This document shows, piece after piece, positions 1 through 9,223 of a DNA stretch of 42,552 nt (position 1 is its first letter; each line of letters opens with the position of its first letter). A program made the translations under genes and the position numbers. The notes below the pieces were generated by a model that saw only the letters and a program-made list of their open reading frames with translations, was not told the origin of the DNA and did no database searches. Source of the stretch: Flavobacteriaceae bacterium (GTDB lineage: Bacteria; Bacteroidota; Bacteroidia; Flavobacteriales; Flavobacteriaceae); the NCBI GenBank assembly GCA_947464335.1, contig CANHWG010000019.1, positions 1 to 42,552 on the forward strand, written 5' to 3'.

Positions 1-1263
1 ATTTATAAATCTCCATGGATGGCTTTACCAAATATTGATTTGACAGCTTTTAATTTTAAAAAAATTGATAAGCATGATGAAATACTTCTAGATGAAAGTC
101 AAATAGCAACTAAACTTTATAGCTTGTTAAGAGAAGAAGTAAAAGCCTATGTTGGAAGTTCTAAAACAATTGGTATTCTACTCAGCGGAGGTATGGATAG
201 CAGAATTGTAGCCGCAATTTTAAATGATTTAATTTTAGATCAAGAAATAAAGATTGATTCAGTTACAGGTTATACTTGGGGTAATTTAAATAGCCGGGAT
301 GTTGTTTATTCGGAAAGAATTTGTAATAAGCTAGGATGGAAATTTAATCATTATCAAGTAACAGCTGATGATTTATGGAATAATATTGAAGTTGCAGCTT
401 TTAATGGATGTGAATACAGCGGATTACATCTTCATGCCATTCCACAAATTGTGAAAGATTTGGATGTAGAAGTAATGTTAGCGGGCAGTTTTGGTGATAG
501 TATTGGACGAGCAGAATACTCAGGTAGAAATGTTACTAATTTGGTGCCATTATTTGAAAGAAGAAGAAATTTCAGTTTTTTGTTCAATAAAAAAGCATAT
601 TCAGCCACAGAGAAAGCGTGGAAACAAGATATAGAGAGTTATCATCAAAAACACAAAGAAGATAAAGAATATCAGCAAAATGAATTAGATTATCAACTTC
701 ATTATATGAGAAGGATGTTAAATCCTTGTATTGGTTTATTAAATGAAAAATGTAACGTTTTTCAAGCTTTTACAACTCCAGAAATTTTCCAGTTCATATG
801 GTCTATAGATCCCAAGTACAGAACTGATGAAGTTTACTTTTATATTCTTAAATTATTTAAAACAGATTTTTCTGATATTCCATGGGCGAGAACAGGGCTG
901 CCTTATGGTCTAAAAACAGGAACTCCTGATAATTTTAAGAAAGAACACCACAGTTATAAAGATTATATTCTGAATGATTTATTTACAAAAATAGAAAATG
1001 AAATACAATCGGGATTAATTTATGATTATATCGAGGAAGATAGTGTAAATGTAATTCTGAATATGGTCAAAAAATTTCCGAATCACAATTTTGATTATTT
1101 GGAAAGATTGACATGGTTGGCATCATTTTCATTATTTCTAAAGAACAATGATTTAAAAATTAAGGGTAAAAAGAATGTCTTAAAATCTACCTCACTAACT
1201 TTAAAAAGTTTCGTTGCATTAAGGTATTTAATTATATATTCAATAAGGAAGTTTAGGAAATAA
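1..1263 (+). CDS. Asparagine synthase-family protein, C-terminal part (5' partial)
   Basis: The frame is already open at base 1: the codons before the first ATG (at 19) read I-Y-K-S-P-W. The true start, and any N-terminal glutaminase domain, therefore lie outside the window. The visible 420 codons hold the ATP-pyrophosphatase domain, with the PP-loop LSGGMDS at codons 61-67. Members of this family adenylate a carboxylate and transfer ammonia to it. Where AsnB usually has SGQGGDE this protein reads AGSFGDSIGRAE, so it is a divergent member. Within polysaccharide loci such proteins are thought to amidate sugar carboxyl groups, but that role is inference here. The fold assignment is good; the substrate is unknown. 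The next gene starts 87 bases downstream. Confidence 0.8.
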   Translation: MYKSPWMALPNIDLTAFNFKKIDKHDEILLDESQIATKLYSLLREEVKAYVGSSKTIGILLSGGMDSRIVAAILNDLILDQEIKIDSVTGYTWGNLNSRDVVYSERICNKLGWKFNHYQVTADDLWNNIEVAAFNGCEYSGLHLHAIPQIVKDLDVEVMLAGSFGDSIGRAEYSGRNVTNLVPLFERRRNFSFLFNKKAYSATEKAWKQDIESYHQKHKEDKEYQQNELDYQLHYMRRMLNPCIGLLNEKCNVFQAFTTPEIFQFIWSIDPKYRTDEVYFYILKLFKTDFSDIPWARTGLPYGLKTGTPDNFKKEHHSYKDYILNDLFTKIENEIQSGLIYDYIEEDSVNVILNMVKKFPNHNFDYLERLTWLASFSLFLKNNDLKIKGKKNVLKSTSLTLKSFVALRYLIIYSIRKFRK

Positions 1264-1350
1264 TTATTTAAAATTAAATTCTTTACAAGTTAAAAACAAT
1301 AATTTATATCATATTTTCAATGTTAATTGAGAGTATTTTATGGCTTAAAG

Positions 1351-2430
1351 ATGGAAAATAAAAGAGTTTGTTTTGTAATTCATTCATTACTAGCCGGTGG
1401 AATGGAACGAGTAATGTCAGAGATAATTAATTATTTTTCTCAAACAAAAAAGTATGAAGTCCATTTGGTTCTATATGGTATAAAAAGAGAAATTTTTTAT
1501 CCTATTGCAAAGGATATTATTGTTCATAAACCCAATTTTGAATTCGATAATTCAAAAAGAACATTATCAACTTTAAAAACAATACGTTTTTTAAGAAATA
1601 AAATAAAAGAGATTAATCCGATTTTTGTTTTGTCTTTTGGAGAACGTTGGAATAGTTTAGTTTTACTTTCTTTACTAGGAACATCAATTCCTGTATTTGT
1701 CTCTGATAGATCACAACCAGATAAACCTTTAGGATTTAAAGATGATTTTTTAAGAAGAAAGCTCTATCCTTCTGCAAAGGGTATTATTGTGCAAACCAAT
1801 AAAGCATTAGAAATTTACAAGCAAATGTATAATCACTCTAATTTTAAAGTTATAGGTAATCCAATCAGACCAATTTCTGAAACTGAAATTGAAAAAGAGA
1901 ATTATATTTTAATGGTTGGACGGTACATTAAGTCGAAACAGCAAAATAAGTTAATAGAAATTTTTTCAAAGTTAGAGGCAACCAATTGGAAATTGGTATT
2001 GTTAGGATATGATCATCTTCAACAAAAAAATCAGTCCGAGTGGGAAAAATTAGTCACTGATTTGAATGTTACTGATAGAGTACTATTTACTGGCAAACAA
2101 GCCGATGTTGAGTATTATTATGCCATTAGTAAGATTTTTGCTTTTACTTCTAATTCAGAAGGATTTCCAAATGTAATTGGAGAAGCAATGTCTGCAGGAT
2201 TACCAGTTGTTTCATATGATTGTATAGCAGGTCCAAGTGATTTGATAACAGATAACGTTAATGGATTCCTTATACCATTAAATGATGATAATCTATTTGT
2301 TGAAAAACTCCAATATCTAATCAATAATCCAAATGAAAGAATCCTTTTGGGAGAAAGAGCTAAAAATAGTATCCAACAGTTTGAATTAAATTATATTTGC
2401 GAACAATTTGAGGAGTTTGTTACTTCATGA
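1351..2430 (+). CDS. Glycosyltransferase family 4
   Basis: This 359-residue GT-B protein starts with a typical GT4 N-terminal strand and glycine-rich loop (FVIHSLLAGGMERV). Its C-terminal half has the retaining-GT4 EX7E motif in EGFPNVIGEAMSAG, followed by a GPSDLI segment and the usual NGFLIP strand. It should transfer a nucleotide-activated sugar to the growing lipid-linked glycan at the cytoplasmic face of the inner membrane. The frame extends back to a TTG at 1327, but the ATG at 1351 starts directly before the conserved MENKRVCFV strand and is preferred. The 87-base gap upstream shows no clear promoter box. Donor and acceptor cannot be read from sequence. Confidence 0.88.
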   Translation: MENKRVCFVIHSLLAGGMERVMSEIINYFSQTKKYEVHLVLYGIKREIFYPIAKDIIVHKPNFEFDNSKRTLSTLKTIRFLRNKIKEINPIFVLSFGERWNSLVLLSLLGTSIPVFVSDRSQPDKPLGFKDDFLRRKLYPSAKGIIVQTNKALEIYKQMYNHSNFKVIGNPIRPISETEIEKENYILMVGRYIKSKQQNKLIEIFSKLEATNWKLVLLGYDHLQQKNQSEWEKLVTDLNVTDRVLFTGKQADVEYYYAISKIFAFTSNSEGFPNVIGEAMSAGLPVVSYDCIAGPSDLITDNVNGFLIPLNDDNLFVEKLQYLINNPNERILLGERAKNSIQQFELNYICEQFEEFVTS

Positions 2431-2450
2431 AATAGTAAATGACAAGTAAA

Positions 2451-3668
2451 ATGAAAATACTTCAGATTAATTCAGCTGTTAATTCAGGAAGTACTGGCAG
2501 GATTGCAGAACAAATAGGTAGTCAAATAATAAAAAAAGGGCATGAGAGTTTTATAGCTTATGGCAGAGGTAATAGGCCAAGTGCATCTAAGTTGATAAAA
2601 ATAGGAAGTTTTAAAGACGTTTTATTTCATGGATTGTATTCTCTTTTTTTTGACAGACATGGTTTTGGTTCCATACAATCGACTAGAAAATTAATCAAAC
2701 AAATAGATGAAATTAAACCTGATGTTATTGGTTTGCATAATGTTCATGGCTATTATATTAACATAGAAATACTATTCAATTATATTAAAATTAAGAATAT
2801 ACCTTTAGTATGGACTTTTCATGATTGTTGGCCATTCACGGGACATTGTGCTTATTTTGATTCCATTTCTTGTGAAAAGTGGAAGACAGGCTGTAATAAT
2901 TGTGAATTAAAGAGTAAATATCCAAAATCGGTTCTTGTTGATAATTCTATACATAATTACTTAAAAAAGAAAAGTCTATTTAATCAAGTTAATAATGTTA
3001 CTATTGTTACACCTTCAATTTGGTTAAAAAATTTAGTTAAAGATTCTTTTTTGAAGCATTCTGTAGTGCATATCCCAAATGGAGTAGATCTTACTGTTTT
3101 TAGACCAGTATTAGATTTACAAGAGATTAAAGTTAAGTATAATATTGGTTCTAATAAAGTTGTGTTGGGTGTTGCCAGTGTTTGGGATAAAAGAAAAGGA
3201 CTGGATGATTTTATTAAACTAAAATTTGTTAGTAGTAATGAAATTAAGATTGTTTTAGTCGGATTAAGTAAAATGCAAATTAAAAATTTACCTGCCAATA
3301 TAATTGGAATAGAAAGAACAGAAAGTATATCGGAACTAGCAGCTTTATACTCGTTAGCCGATGTTTTTGTAAATCCAACCTATATTGATAATTTCCCAAC
3401 AACTAACATTGAGTCATTAGCATGTGGTACTCCGGTGATAACATACAAAACAGGAGGAAGTCCTGAAGCAATAGATGAACTTACAGGCGTTATTGTAGAG
3501 AAAGGGAGCTTGAGTTCATTAGAAAATGCAATTAGTCATGTTTTAACATTGGGTAAAGAATATTATTCGAAGGCATGTAGAGAAAGAGCAGAAAAGTTTT
3601 ATGATAAAGACGATAAGTATGATGATTATTTTAATTTGTATGAAGCTATTTTAAAAGGAAATAAATGA
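2451..3668 (+). CDS. Glycosyltransferase family 4, WcaC-like
   Basis: The 405-residue protein begins MKILQINS and continues with NSGSTGRIAEQIG and YGRGNRPSASKLIKIG, an N-terminal pattern typical of WcaC-like GT4 enzymes of colanic-acid-type loci. A cysteine-rich segment (HDCWPFTGHCAYF ... CEKWKTGCNNC) follows and is also characteristic of this subgroup. The C-terminal half has the donor-site region FPTTNIESLACGTPVITY. An ATG at 2439 would add four residues; 2451 is chosen because the family usually starts at the MKIL strand. The gene lies 20 bases after the previous GT4 and overlaps fcl by four bases (ATGA), so it is probably coupled to GDP-fucose synthesis. The sugar it transfers is not known. 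Confidence 0.87.
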   Translation: MKILQINSAVNSGSTGRIAEQIGSQIIKKGHESFIAYGRGNRPSASKLIKIGSFKDVLFHGLYSLFFDRHGFGSIQSTRKLIKQIDEIKPDVIGLHNVHGYYINIEILFNYIKIKNIPLVWTFHDCWPFTGHCAYFDSISCEKWKTGCNNCELKSKYPKSVLVDNSIHNYLKKKSLFNQVNNVTIVTPSIWLKNLVKDSFLKHSVVHIPNGVDLTVFRPVLDLQEIKVKYNIGSNKVVLGVASVWDKRKGLDDFIKLKFVSSNEIKIVLVGLSKMQIKNLPANIIGIERTESISELAALYSLADVFVNPTYIDNFPTTNIESLACGTPVITYKTGGSPEAIDELTGVIVEKGSLSSLENAISHVLTLGKEYYSKACRERAEKFYDKDDKYDDYFNLYEAILKGNK

Positions 3669-4615
3669 AAATAAATTCAAAAATATACATCGCAGGACAT
3701 AAAGGAATGGTTGGTAGCGCCATTTGGAATGCATTAAAAACTAAAGGGTACGAAAATCTTATTGGGAGAACTAGTAAGGAATTAGATTTAAGGAATCAGG
3801 CTGCAGTTCAAGATTTTTTTGATGCCGAAAAGCCCGATGTAGTGATTGATGCAGCTGCTAGAGTTGGCGGAATTTTAGCCAATAATAATTATCCGTATAC
3901 GTTCCTGATGGAAAACATGCAGATTCAAAACAATCTTATTGATACTTCTTTAAATCATGATGTTGAAAAATTTATCTTTTTGGGAAGTTCCTGTATTTAT
4001 CCAAAATTAGCGCCACAACCTTTAAAAGAAGAGTGTCTTTTGACTTCATCTTTAGAACCTACTAACGAATGGTATGCGATTGCTAAAATATCTGGAGTAA
4101 AAGCTTGTGAAGCTATCCGTAAACAATTCGGTAAAGATTTTGTGAGTTTGATGCCAACTAATTTATACGGTCCAAACGATAATTTCGATTTGCAGACGTC
4201 ACACGTACTACCGGCAATGATGCGAAAATTTCACGAAGCGAAACAAAATAACAACGAAGCCGTAACACTTTGGGGTTCAGGTTCGCCAATGAGAGAGTTT
4301 TTGCATGTTTATGATTTAGCAGAAGCAGTAGTTTTTGCTTTAGAAAATAAATTTGAAGATAACCTATATAATATTGGGACTGGAGTTGATTTAACTATAA
4401 AATCGTTGGCAGAATTAATCCAAAAGACAGTTGGTCATACCGGAGAAATCATTTGGGACAGTTCAAAGCCAGACGGAACACCAAGAAAATTAATGGATGT
4501 ATCCAAAATGGCAAACCAAGGATGGAATGCAAAAATTACCTTAGAAAACGGAATACAATCTACCTACAATTGGTTTTTAGAAAACGAACATTCGTTTAAA
4601 GAAGTCAAAATGTAA
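3665..4615 (+). CDS. fcl: GDP-L-fucose synthase (GDP-4-keto-6-deoxy-mannose 3,5-epimerase/4-reductase)
   Basis: This 316-residue extended SDR enzyme converts GDP-4-keto-6-deoxy-D-mannose to GDP-L-fucose with NADPH in the cytoplasm. The Rossmann GxxGxxG motif is at residues 11-17 (GHKGMVG), the Ser/Cys pair is in LGSSCIYPK, and the catalytic YxxxK is Tyr137-Lys141 (YAIAK). The length fits the family. The start ATG overlaps the stop of the preceding glycosyltransferase, and gmd, which makes the substrate, follows 24 bases downstream. The order fcl-gmd is the reverse of the pathway order. The identification is firm. Confidence 0.96.
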   Translation: MKINSKIYIAGHKGMVGSAIWNALKTKGYENLIGRTSKELDLRNQAAVQDFFDAEKPDVVIDAAARVGGILANNNYPYTFLMENMQIQNNLIDTSLNHDVEKFIFLGSSCIYPKLAPQPLKEECLLTSSLEPTNEWYAIAKISGVKACEAIRKQFGKDFVSLMPTNLYGPNDNFDLQTSHVLPAMMRKFHEAKQNNNEAVTLWGSGSPMREFLHVYDLAEAVVFALENKFEDNLYNIGTGVDLTIKSLAELIQKTVGHTGEIIWDSSKPDGTPRKLMDVSKMANQGWNAKITLENGIQSTYNWFLENEHSFKEVKM

Positions 4616-4639
4616 TTATCACCTATAAACAATCAAGAA

Positions 4640-5794
4640 ATGAAAACCGCATTAATTACTGGAATTACGGGACAAGACGGAGCTTATTTAGCAGAATTAT
4701 TACTAGATAAAGGGTATATGGTTCATGGTGTCAAAAGACGTTCGTCTTTGTTTAATACCGAAAGAATTGACCATTTATACCAAGATCCTCACGATAAAGG
4801 AATTCGGCTCAAATTGCATTATGGTGATATGACCGATTCGATGAATATTACCCGAATCATTCAAGAAGTACAACCCGATGAAATCTACAATTTAGCGGCA
4901 ATGTCTCACGTTAAGGTGAGTTTTGACACGCCAGAATATACCGCAAACGCTGATGGAATAGGAACACTTCGATTGCTAGAGGCAGTTCGTTTGTTGGGTT
5001 TGCAAAACAAAACTAAAATTTATCAGGCATCAACTTCTGAATTGTACGGATTGGTTCAAGCCGTTCCACAATCGGAAACGACTCCTTTTTATCCTCGCTC
5101 ACCGTATGCAGTGGCTAAAATATATGCGTATTGGATAACCGTAAATTATAGAGAAGCTTACAATATGTTTGCTTGTAACGGAATTTTATTCAATCATGAA
5201 TCTCCTTTACGTGGTGAGACTTTTGTTACCCGAAAAATAACACGTGCGGTTGCTAAAATTGCCTTAGGTTTGCAGAGTGATTTGTATATGGGAAACCTCG
5301 ATGCTCAGCGCGATTGGGGTCATGCTAAAGATTATGTAGAAGCAATGTGGCGTATTTTGCAACAAGAAACGGCTGAAGATTATGTTATTGCAACTGGAGT
5401 AACTACACGGGTTCGCGATTTTATAAAAATGGCTTTCGCCGAAGTTGGATTTAAGTTACGCTTTGAAGGTGATGGAGTAGACGAAGTAGGGATTTTAGAA
5501 GCGATAGATACTGAAAAATATCAAATGGCTATAGGAAAAGAGTTTTCCGCCAAAGAATTTAAGATTCCAGCTGTTGGTAGTATCTTGGTTAAAGTAGATC
5601 CTAGTTATTTCCGTCCAACCGAAGTAGATTTATTGATAGGTGACCCAACAAAATCTAAAACCAAATTAGGGTGGCAACCCAAATATGATTTGAAAATGTT
5701 GGTTGAGGAAATGATTTCTTCTGATGTTAAATTATTTCAAAGAGACATCCATTTGGTTCAAGGAGGGCATAGAATTTTAAGACAACTAGAATAA
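4640..5794 (+). CDS. gmd: GDP-mannose 4,6-dehydratase
   Basis: This 384-residue SDR enzyme makes GDP-4-keto-6-deoxy-D-mannose from GDP-D-mannose, the first committed step to GDP-L-fucose. The N-terminal GITGQDG motif is at residues 8-14, the Gmd-specific [13 protein letters not shown] follows, and the catalytic YxxxK is at Tyr156-Lys160 (YAVAK), followed by the family hallmark [13 protein letters not shown]. Length and motifs are complete. It pairs with fcl directly upstream. The base composition looks richer in G+C than the flanking glycosyltransferase genes, as expected for a conserved enzyme or for a different origin. Confidence 0.97.
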   Translation: MKTALITGITGQDGAYLAELLLDKGYMVHGVKRRSSLFNTERIDHLYQDPHDKGIRLKLHYGDMTDSMNITRIIQEVQPDEIYNLAAMSHVKVSFDTPEYTANADGIGTLRLLEAVRLLGLQNKTKIYQASTSELYGLVQAVPQSETTPFYPRSPYAVAKIYAYWITVNYREAYNMFACNGILFNHESPLRGETFVTRKITRAVAKIALGLQSDLYMGNLDAQRDWGHAKDYVEAMWRILQQETAEDYVIATGVTTRVRDFIKMAFAEVGFKLRFEGDGVDEVGILEAIDTEKYQMAIGKEFSAKEFKIPAVGSILVKVDPSYFRPTEVDLLIGDPTKSKTKLGWQPKYDLKMLVEEMISSDVKLFQRDIHLVQGGHRILRQLE

Positions 5795-5835
5795 TATTGA
5801 AATATAGATTGTGAGTTTTATTTTTAAAAATAATA

Positions 5836-6999
5836 ATGACAAATAACAAATTAAAAAAAGTAGTTTTAATCAATCAACATACAACTTATATTTTTATCGA
5901 TATTATTAATTCTTTTTGCAAAGAATACGATGAAGTTGTTTTAGTGGCTGGAGTAGTTAGACCTATGGCGATTCCTTTAGATCCAAAGGTTAAAGTAGTT
6001 TCTATTCCAATGTATAATAAGAAAAATATTGTAACTCGAATAATTTCTTGGTTTTTGGGTTTTGTTAAATCTGTTTTTTTATTGAATTTTTATTATAGAA
6101 AACATGATGTTTTTGTTTCTACAAATCCTCCGCTTAACAATTTTATTACTTTATTCTGTAAAAATAAAGTTTCGTTATTAGTTTATGATGTTTATCCAGA
6201 TGGTTTAATTGCAGCTGGATTCATGACAAAAAATAATTTAATCTATAAAATTTGGGCAAGTTTAAACCGAAAGGCCTTCAAGAAATTTAAATCAATTGTG
6301 GCAATAACCAATGGTATGGCTAAATTACTTTCTACCTACGTAGAAAGTAGTAAGATTCTTGTGGTACCTGCATGGGCTAATCAAAGTTTATCTAATGTTA
6401 ATGATTCAAACGAAACCAATGATTTCATTTCAAAATTTAATCTGAAGGATAAATTTTTAATAATTTATTCTGGTAATTTAGGAATTAAACATGACCTAGA
6501 AAGTTTAGTAGAGCTTGCTAAAAATTTAACAGAGTATAAAGATATTGAAGTATTGATTATTGGAGAAGGATTTAAGAAAAGTATCATTGAAGATCTTATT
6601 AATAATTATAATATTAAAAACTGCCAATTACTTCCTTACTTGCCTGCAAATATGTTTCTTTCGATGTTGCAAGCAATGCAAGTTGGTGTAGTTTCGCTCG
6701 AAAAGGAAACGTCACAAATTTCTATTCCAAGTAAAACCTTTAATATTTTAGGTGTAGGAAAACCGATAATTTGTTTAGGAACAAAAGAATCTGATCTTGC
6801 TGAATTGTTAGAAATAAATCAAGCCGGGATGTCTTTCACTTCAGATTCGATAGAAACGCTCACTTCATTTGTAATAAAATTGTATGCAGATAAAAATTAT
6901 TATGCTCAATTAACCGAAAATGCATCAAAGTTATCTTTAAAATTTTCTTATAAGAATGCGGATTTAATTTTGAAAGATCATCTAGAAAAATTAATCTAA
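5836..6999 (+). CDS. Glycosyltransferase family 4, WbuB/WcaI-like
   Basis: This 387-residue GT-B protein starts VVLINQHTTYIF, as do many WbuB-like GT4 enzymes. It has the STNPP and YDVYPDG segments seen in WbuB/WcaI relatives and the C-terminal donor region SIPSKTFNILGVGKPIIC. A hydrophobic stretch near residues 65-90 (IISWFLGFVKSVFLL) may bind the membrane peripherally. The last base of its TAA is the first base of the next gene's ATG, so translation is probably coupled to the deacetylase-like gene. As it lies next to fcl/gmd it may be a fucosyltransferase, but this is a guess from position. Confidence 0.83.
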   Translation: MTNNKLKKVVLINQHTTYIFIDIINSFCKEYDEVVLVAGVVRPMAIPLDPKVKVVSIPMYNKKNIVTRIISWFLGFVKSVFLLNFYYRKHDVFVSTNPPLNNFITLFCKNKVSLLVYDVYPDGLIAAGFMTKNNLIYKIWASLNRKAFKKFKSIVAITNGMAKLLSTYVESSKILVVPAWANQSLSNVNDSNETNDFISKFNLKDKFLIIYSGNLGIKHDLESLVELAKNLTEYKDIEVLIIGEGFKKSIIEDLINNYNIKNCQLLPYLPANMFLSMLQAMQVGVVSLEKETSQISIPSKTFNILGVGKPIICLGTKESDLAELLEINQAGMSFTSDSIETLTSFVIKLYADKNYYAQLTENASKLSLKFSYKNADLILKDHLEKLI

Positions 7000-8132
7000 T
7001 GAATATCATAAAAGAAATTATTCTAAATGCAAAACATTTATTTGGTTGGAAAACGAATAGAAAAATTATCGTCTTCTCAGTAGATGATTATGGCAATGTT
7101 CGATTAAATTCTAAAGAAGCAAGATTGAATTTGGATAAAATGGAGATGAAAATTTATTCTCGATTTGATCTTTACGATACACTAGAAACCAAAGAAGATT
7201 TAACACAATTATTTGCTATATTAGAGTCTGTTAAAGACAAAAATGGAAGGCATCCTGTTTTTACCACTTTTTCAATGACCAGTAATATTGATTTTGAAAA
7301 GATGCAAAAGGATGATTATACGTGTTTTTATAATGAAACGCTGCCTGAAACCTTTGAAAAATTATCAAAACAACAACCAGAAGCTTACGCTGGTGCTTGG
7401 GATTTATTTCGTCAAGGAATAGCTAAAGGATTATTAAAACCACAATTTCACGGAAGAGAACATTTGAATTTAATTGTTTTTAATGATAAGTTGCAAAATA
7501 GAGATAAGCAATTACTTTGTGCTTTAAAAAATAAATCCTACACCAGTATTTCTGATGAAGAGTATCCAACCATGTCGAGTTTGGCAGCTTTTGATTTTTG
7601 GGATATTAAAGATAATATAAAGTTTATTCCAATCATTCAAGAAGGACTAGAGCTATTTGAAAAAATATATGGTTACAAAAGCACTTTTTTCACACCTCCA
7701 GTAAATAATATTCACCATTGTTTATTCAACGTGTTGAAAGAAAATGGAGTTTGTTTTATTGATTTAGGAATGATTCGAAAAGAACACCAAGGTTTTAATA
7801 CGTATAAAAAATCATTTAATTTTATTGGAAAAAAAACAAAAGAAAATCTCAGGATTATGGTACGAAATGTAGTTTTTGAGCCAACAGAAGATCGTGGAAT
7901 TAATTGGGTTGATTTTACCATGAAACAAATTGAAACAGCTTTTCGTTGGAACAAGCCTGCCATCATTAGTTCACATAGAGTTAATTTTTGTGGACATATT
8001 GATGAAAACAATAGAAATAAAGGATTAATGACTTTGAAGAATTTATTGGATGAAATTGTAAAAAAATGGCCCGATGTTGAGTTTATGTCAGCAGATGAAT
8101 TGGGAGAGTATTATAATCGTAAAAACAAATAA
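6999..8132 (+). CDS. Polysaccharide deacetylase-like protein
   Basis: The 377-residue protein resembles the NodB/CE4 carbohydrate-deacetylase superfamily. Near the N-terminus it has FSVDDYG with Asp29 and Asp30, the usual place of the catalytic base and metal-binding Asp. FHGREHLN follows at about residue 150, then TFFTPP, and near the C-terminus SSHRVNFCGH. No signal peptide is visible, so it probably acts in the cytoplasm on a lipid-linked or nucleotide sugar rather than on exported polymer. It opens a tight trio with the CapA-like gene (11 bases downstream) and the PaaK-like gene. Deacetylation itself is inferred; a non-catalytic or other hydrolase role is possible. Confidence 0.72.
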   Translation: MNIIKEIILNAKHLFGWKTNRKIIVFSVDDYGNVRLNSKEARLNLDKMEMKIYSRFDLYDTLETKEDLTQLFAILESVKDKNGRHPVFTTFSMTSNIDFEKMQKDDYTCFYNETLPETFEKLSKQQPEAYAGAWDLFRQGIAKGLLKPQFHGREHLNLIVFNDKLQNRDKQLLCALKNKSYTSISDEEYPTMSSLAAFDFWDIKDNIKFIPIIQEGLELFEKIYGYKSTFFTPPVNNIHHCLFNVLKENGVCFIDLGMIRKEHQGFNTYKKSFNFIGKKTKENLRIMVRNVVFEPTEDRGINWVDFTMKQIETAFRWNKPAIISSHRVNFCGHIDENNRNKGLMTLKNLLDEIVKKWPDVEFMSADELGEYYNRKNK

Positions 8133-8143
8133 TAAATTTATAA

Positions 8144-9223
8144 ATGTTAATCTTAGGCGATTTAGCTACACCCAATAATGAACTAAGTGATATAGTTTCA
8201 AAAGCACTTAAAGAAGCGGAATTTATTAATAATCAATCTGTTGTTTTCAATTTAGAGGGAATGCTGGCAGATGATTATAATTTAAATGATAGCAGTCCAG
8301 TATTGTTCAATCATTCTTCAGTTAAGGAGGTATTTGAAGATTTTGAGGAAAAAATTGCGGCAATAGCTAATAATCATACTTTAGATTTACCTCACAAATT
8401 AGAAGACACTAAGAAAATCTTAAAACAAAATGGTTTTTTAACTGTTGGAGCAGGTTCAAAAAGTGATTTAGATTTTGAAGTAATTTCTTTTGAAGAACAA
8501 GGTAAAACTATTTACTTATTTAATGCTTGTTGGGATTTTTTATTATACCATCAAAATAGTAAAAACGATAATCTTACTGTAAATATTATTAACGAACAGA
8601 AATTACTTGAACGTTTAAAATCAATTAAAAAAAACGATGAGGATGCAATAGTTGTATTTTATTTTCACTGGAGTTTTGATCTTGAGATTTTACCATTTCC
8701 TTCCTATCGCGAATTTTCAAAAGCTCTTATAGATAACGGAGCTTCTCTGGTAATTGGAGGTCATTCACACTGTGTACAAGGAGGTGAACGTTATAAAGAG
8801 GGTTATATTGTTTATGGATTAGGTAATTTTTTTATACCTAGTGGAGTATATGCTAATGGTAAGTTAAATTTTCCCAAAATGTCATTTTTAGGATTAGTAT
8901 TAGAATGGGATATATATAATAATCGTCTTTTTTGCAATTGGTTTGAATACGAAAAGAAAGATAATCATCATTCTCTTTCTTTTATTGGTCGAGATGATTT
9001 TGATGAGTCTGTCAAATTGCTACAAAGGAGTCCTTACCGAAAATTAAATGAAGAAAATTATATTAAGTATTTTAAAAGAAACAGAAGAAAGAAATTATTA
9101 ATACCTGTTTTTAAAAATTTTGATGTTTCGATTGAGAATAAATTAAAAATGTATTTGTTAAAAAAAAGAGCTTTGATTGCTAGAAAAATGGCAGTGCTTG
9201 GTATTTTAAAATGGCAAAATTAA
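8144..9223 (+). CDS. CapA-like metallophosphatase-fold protein
   Basis: The 359-residue protein matches the CapA (PgsA) family first known from poly-gamma-glutamate capsule synthesis. The calcineurin-like metal motifs are visible: ILGD at the N-terminus, NLEG near residue 40, AIANNHTLD around residues 72-80 and GGHSHCVQG around 204-212, followed by YGLGNFFIPSG. Unlike capsule CapA proteins it shows no N-terminal membrane anchor and may be cytoplasmic. Its end overlaps the PaaK-like gene by 13 bases. The fold and family are well supported. The reaction is unknown; the context suggests modification of an amino sugar or amide bond. Confidence 0.82.
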   Translation: MLILGDLATPNNELSDIVSKALKEAEFINNQSVVFNLEGMLADDYNLNDSSPVLFNHSSVKEVFEDFEEKIAAIANNHTLDLPHKLEDTKKILKQNGFLTVGAGSKSDLDFEVISFEEQGKTIYLFNACWDFLLYHQNSKNDNLTVNIINEQKLLERLKSIKKNDEDAIVVFYFHWSFDLEILPFPSYREFSKALIDNGASLVIGGHSHCVQGGERYKEGYIVYGLGNFFIPSGVYANGKLNFPKMSFLGLVLEWDIYNNRLFCNWFEYEKKDNHHSLSFIGRDDFDESVKLLQRSPYRKLNEENYIKYFKRNRRKKLLIPVFKNFDVSIENKLKMYLLKKRALIARKMAVLGILKWQN

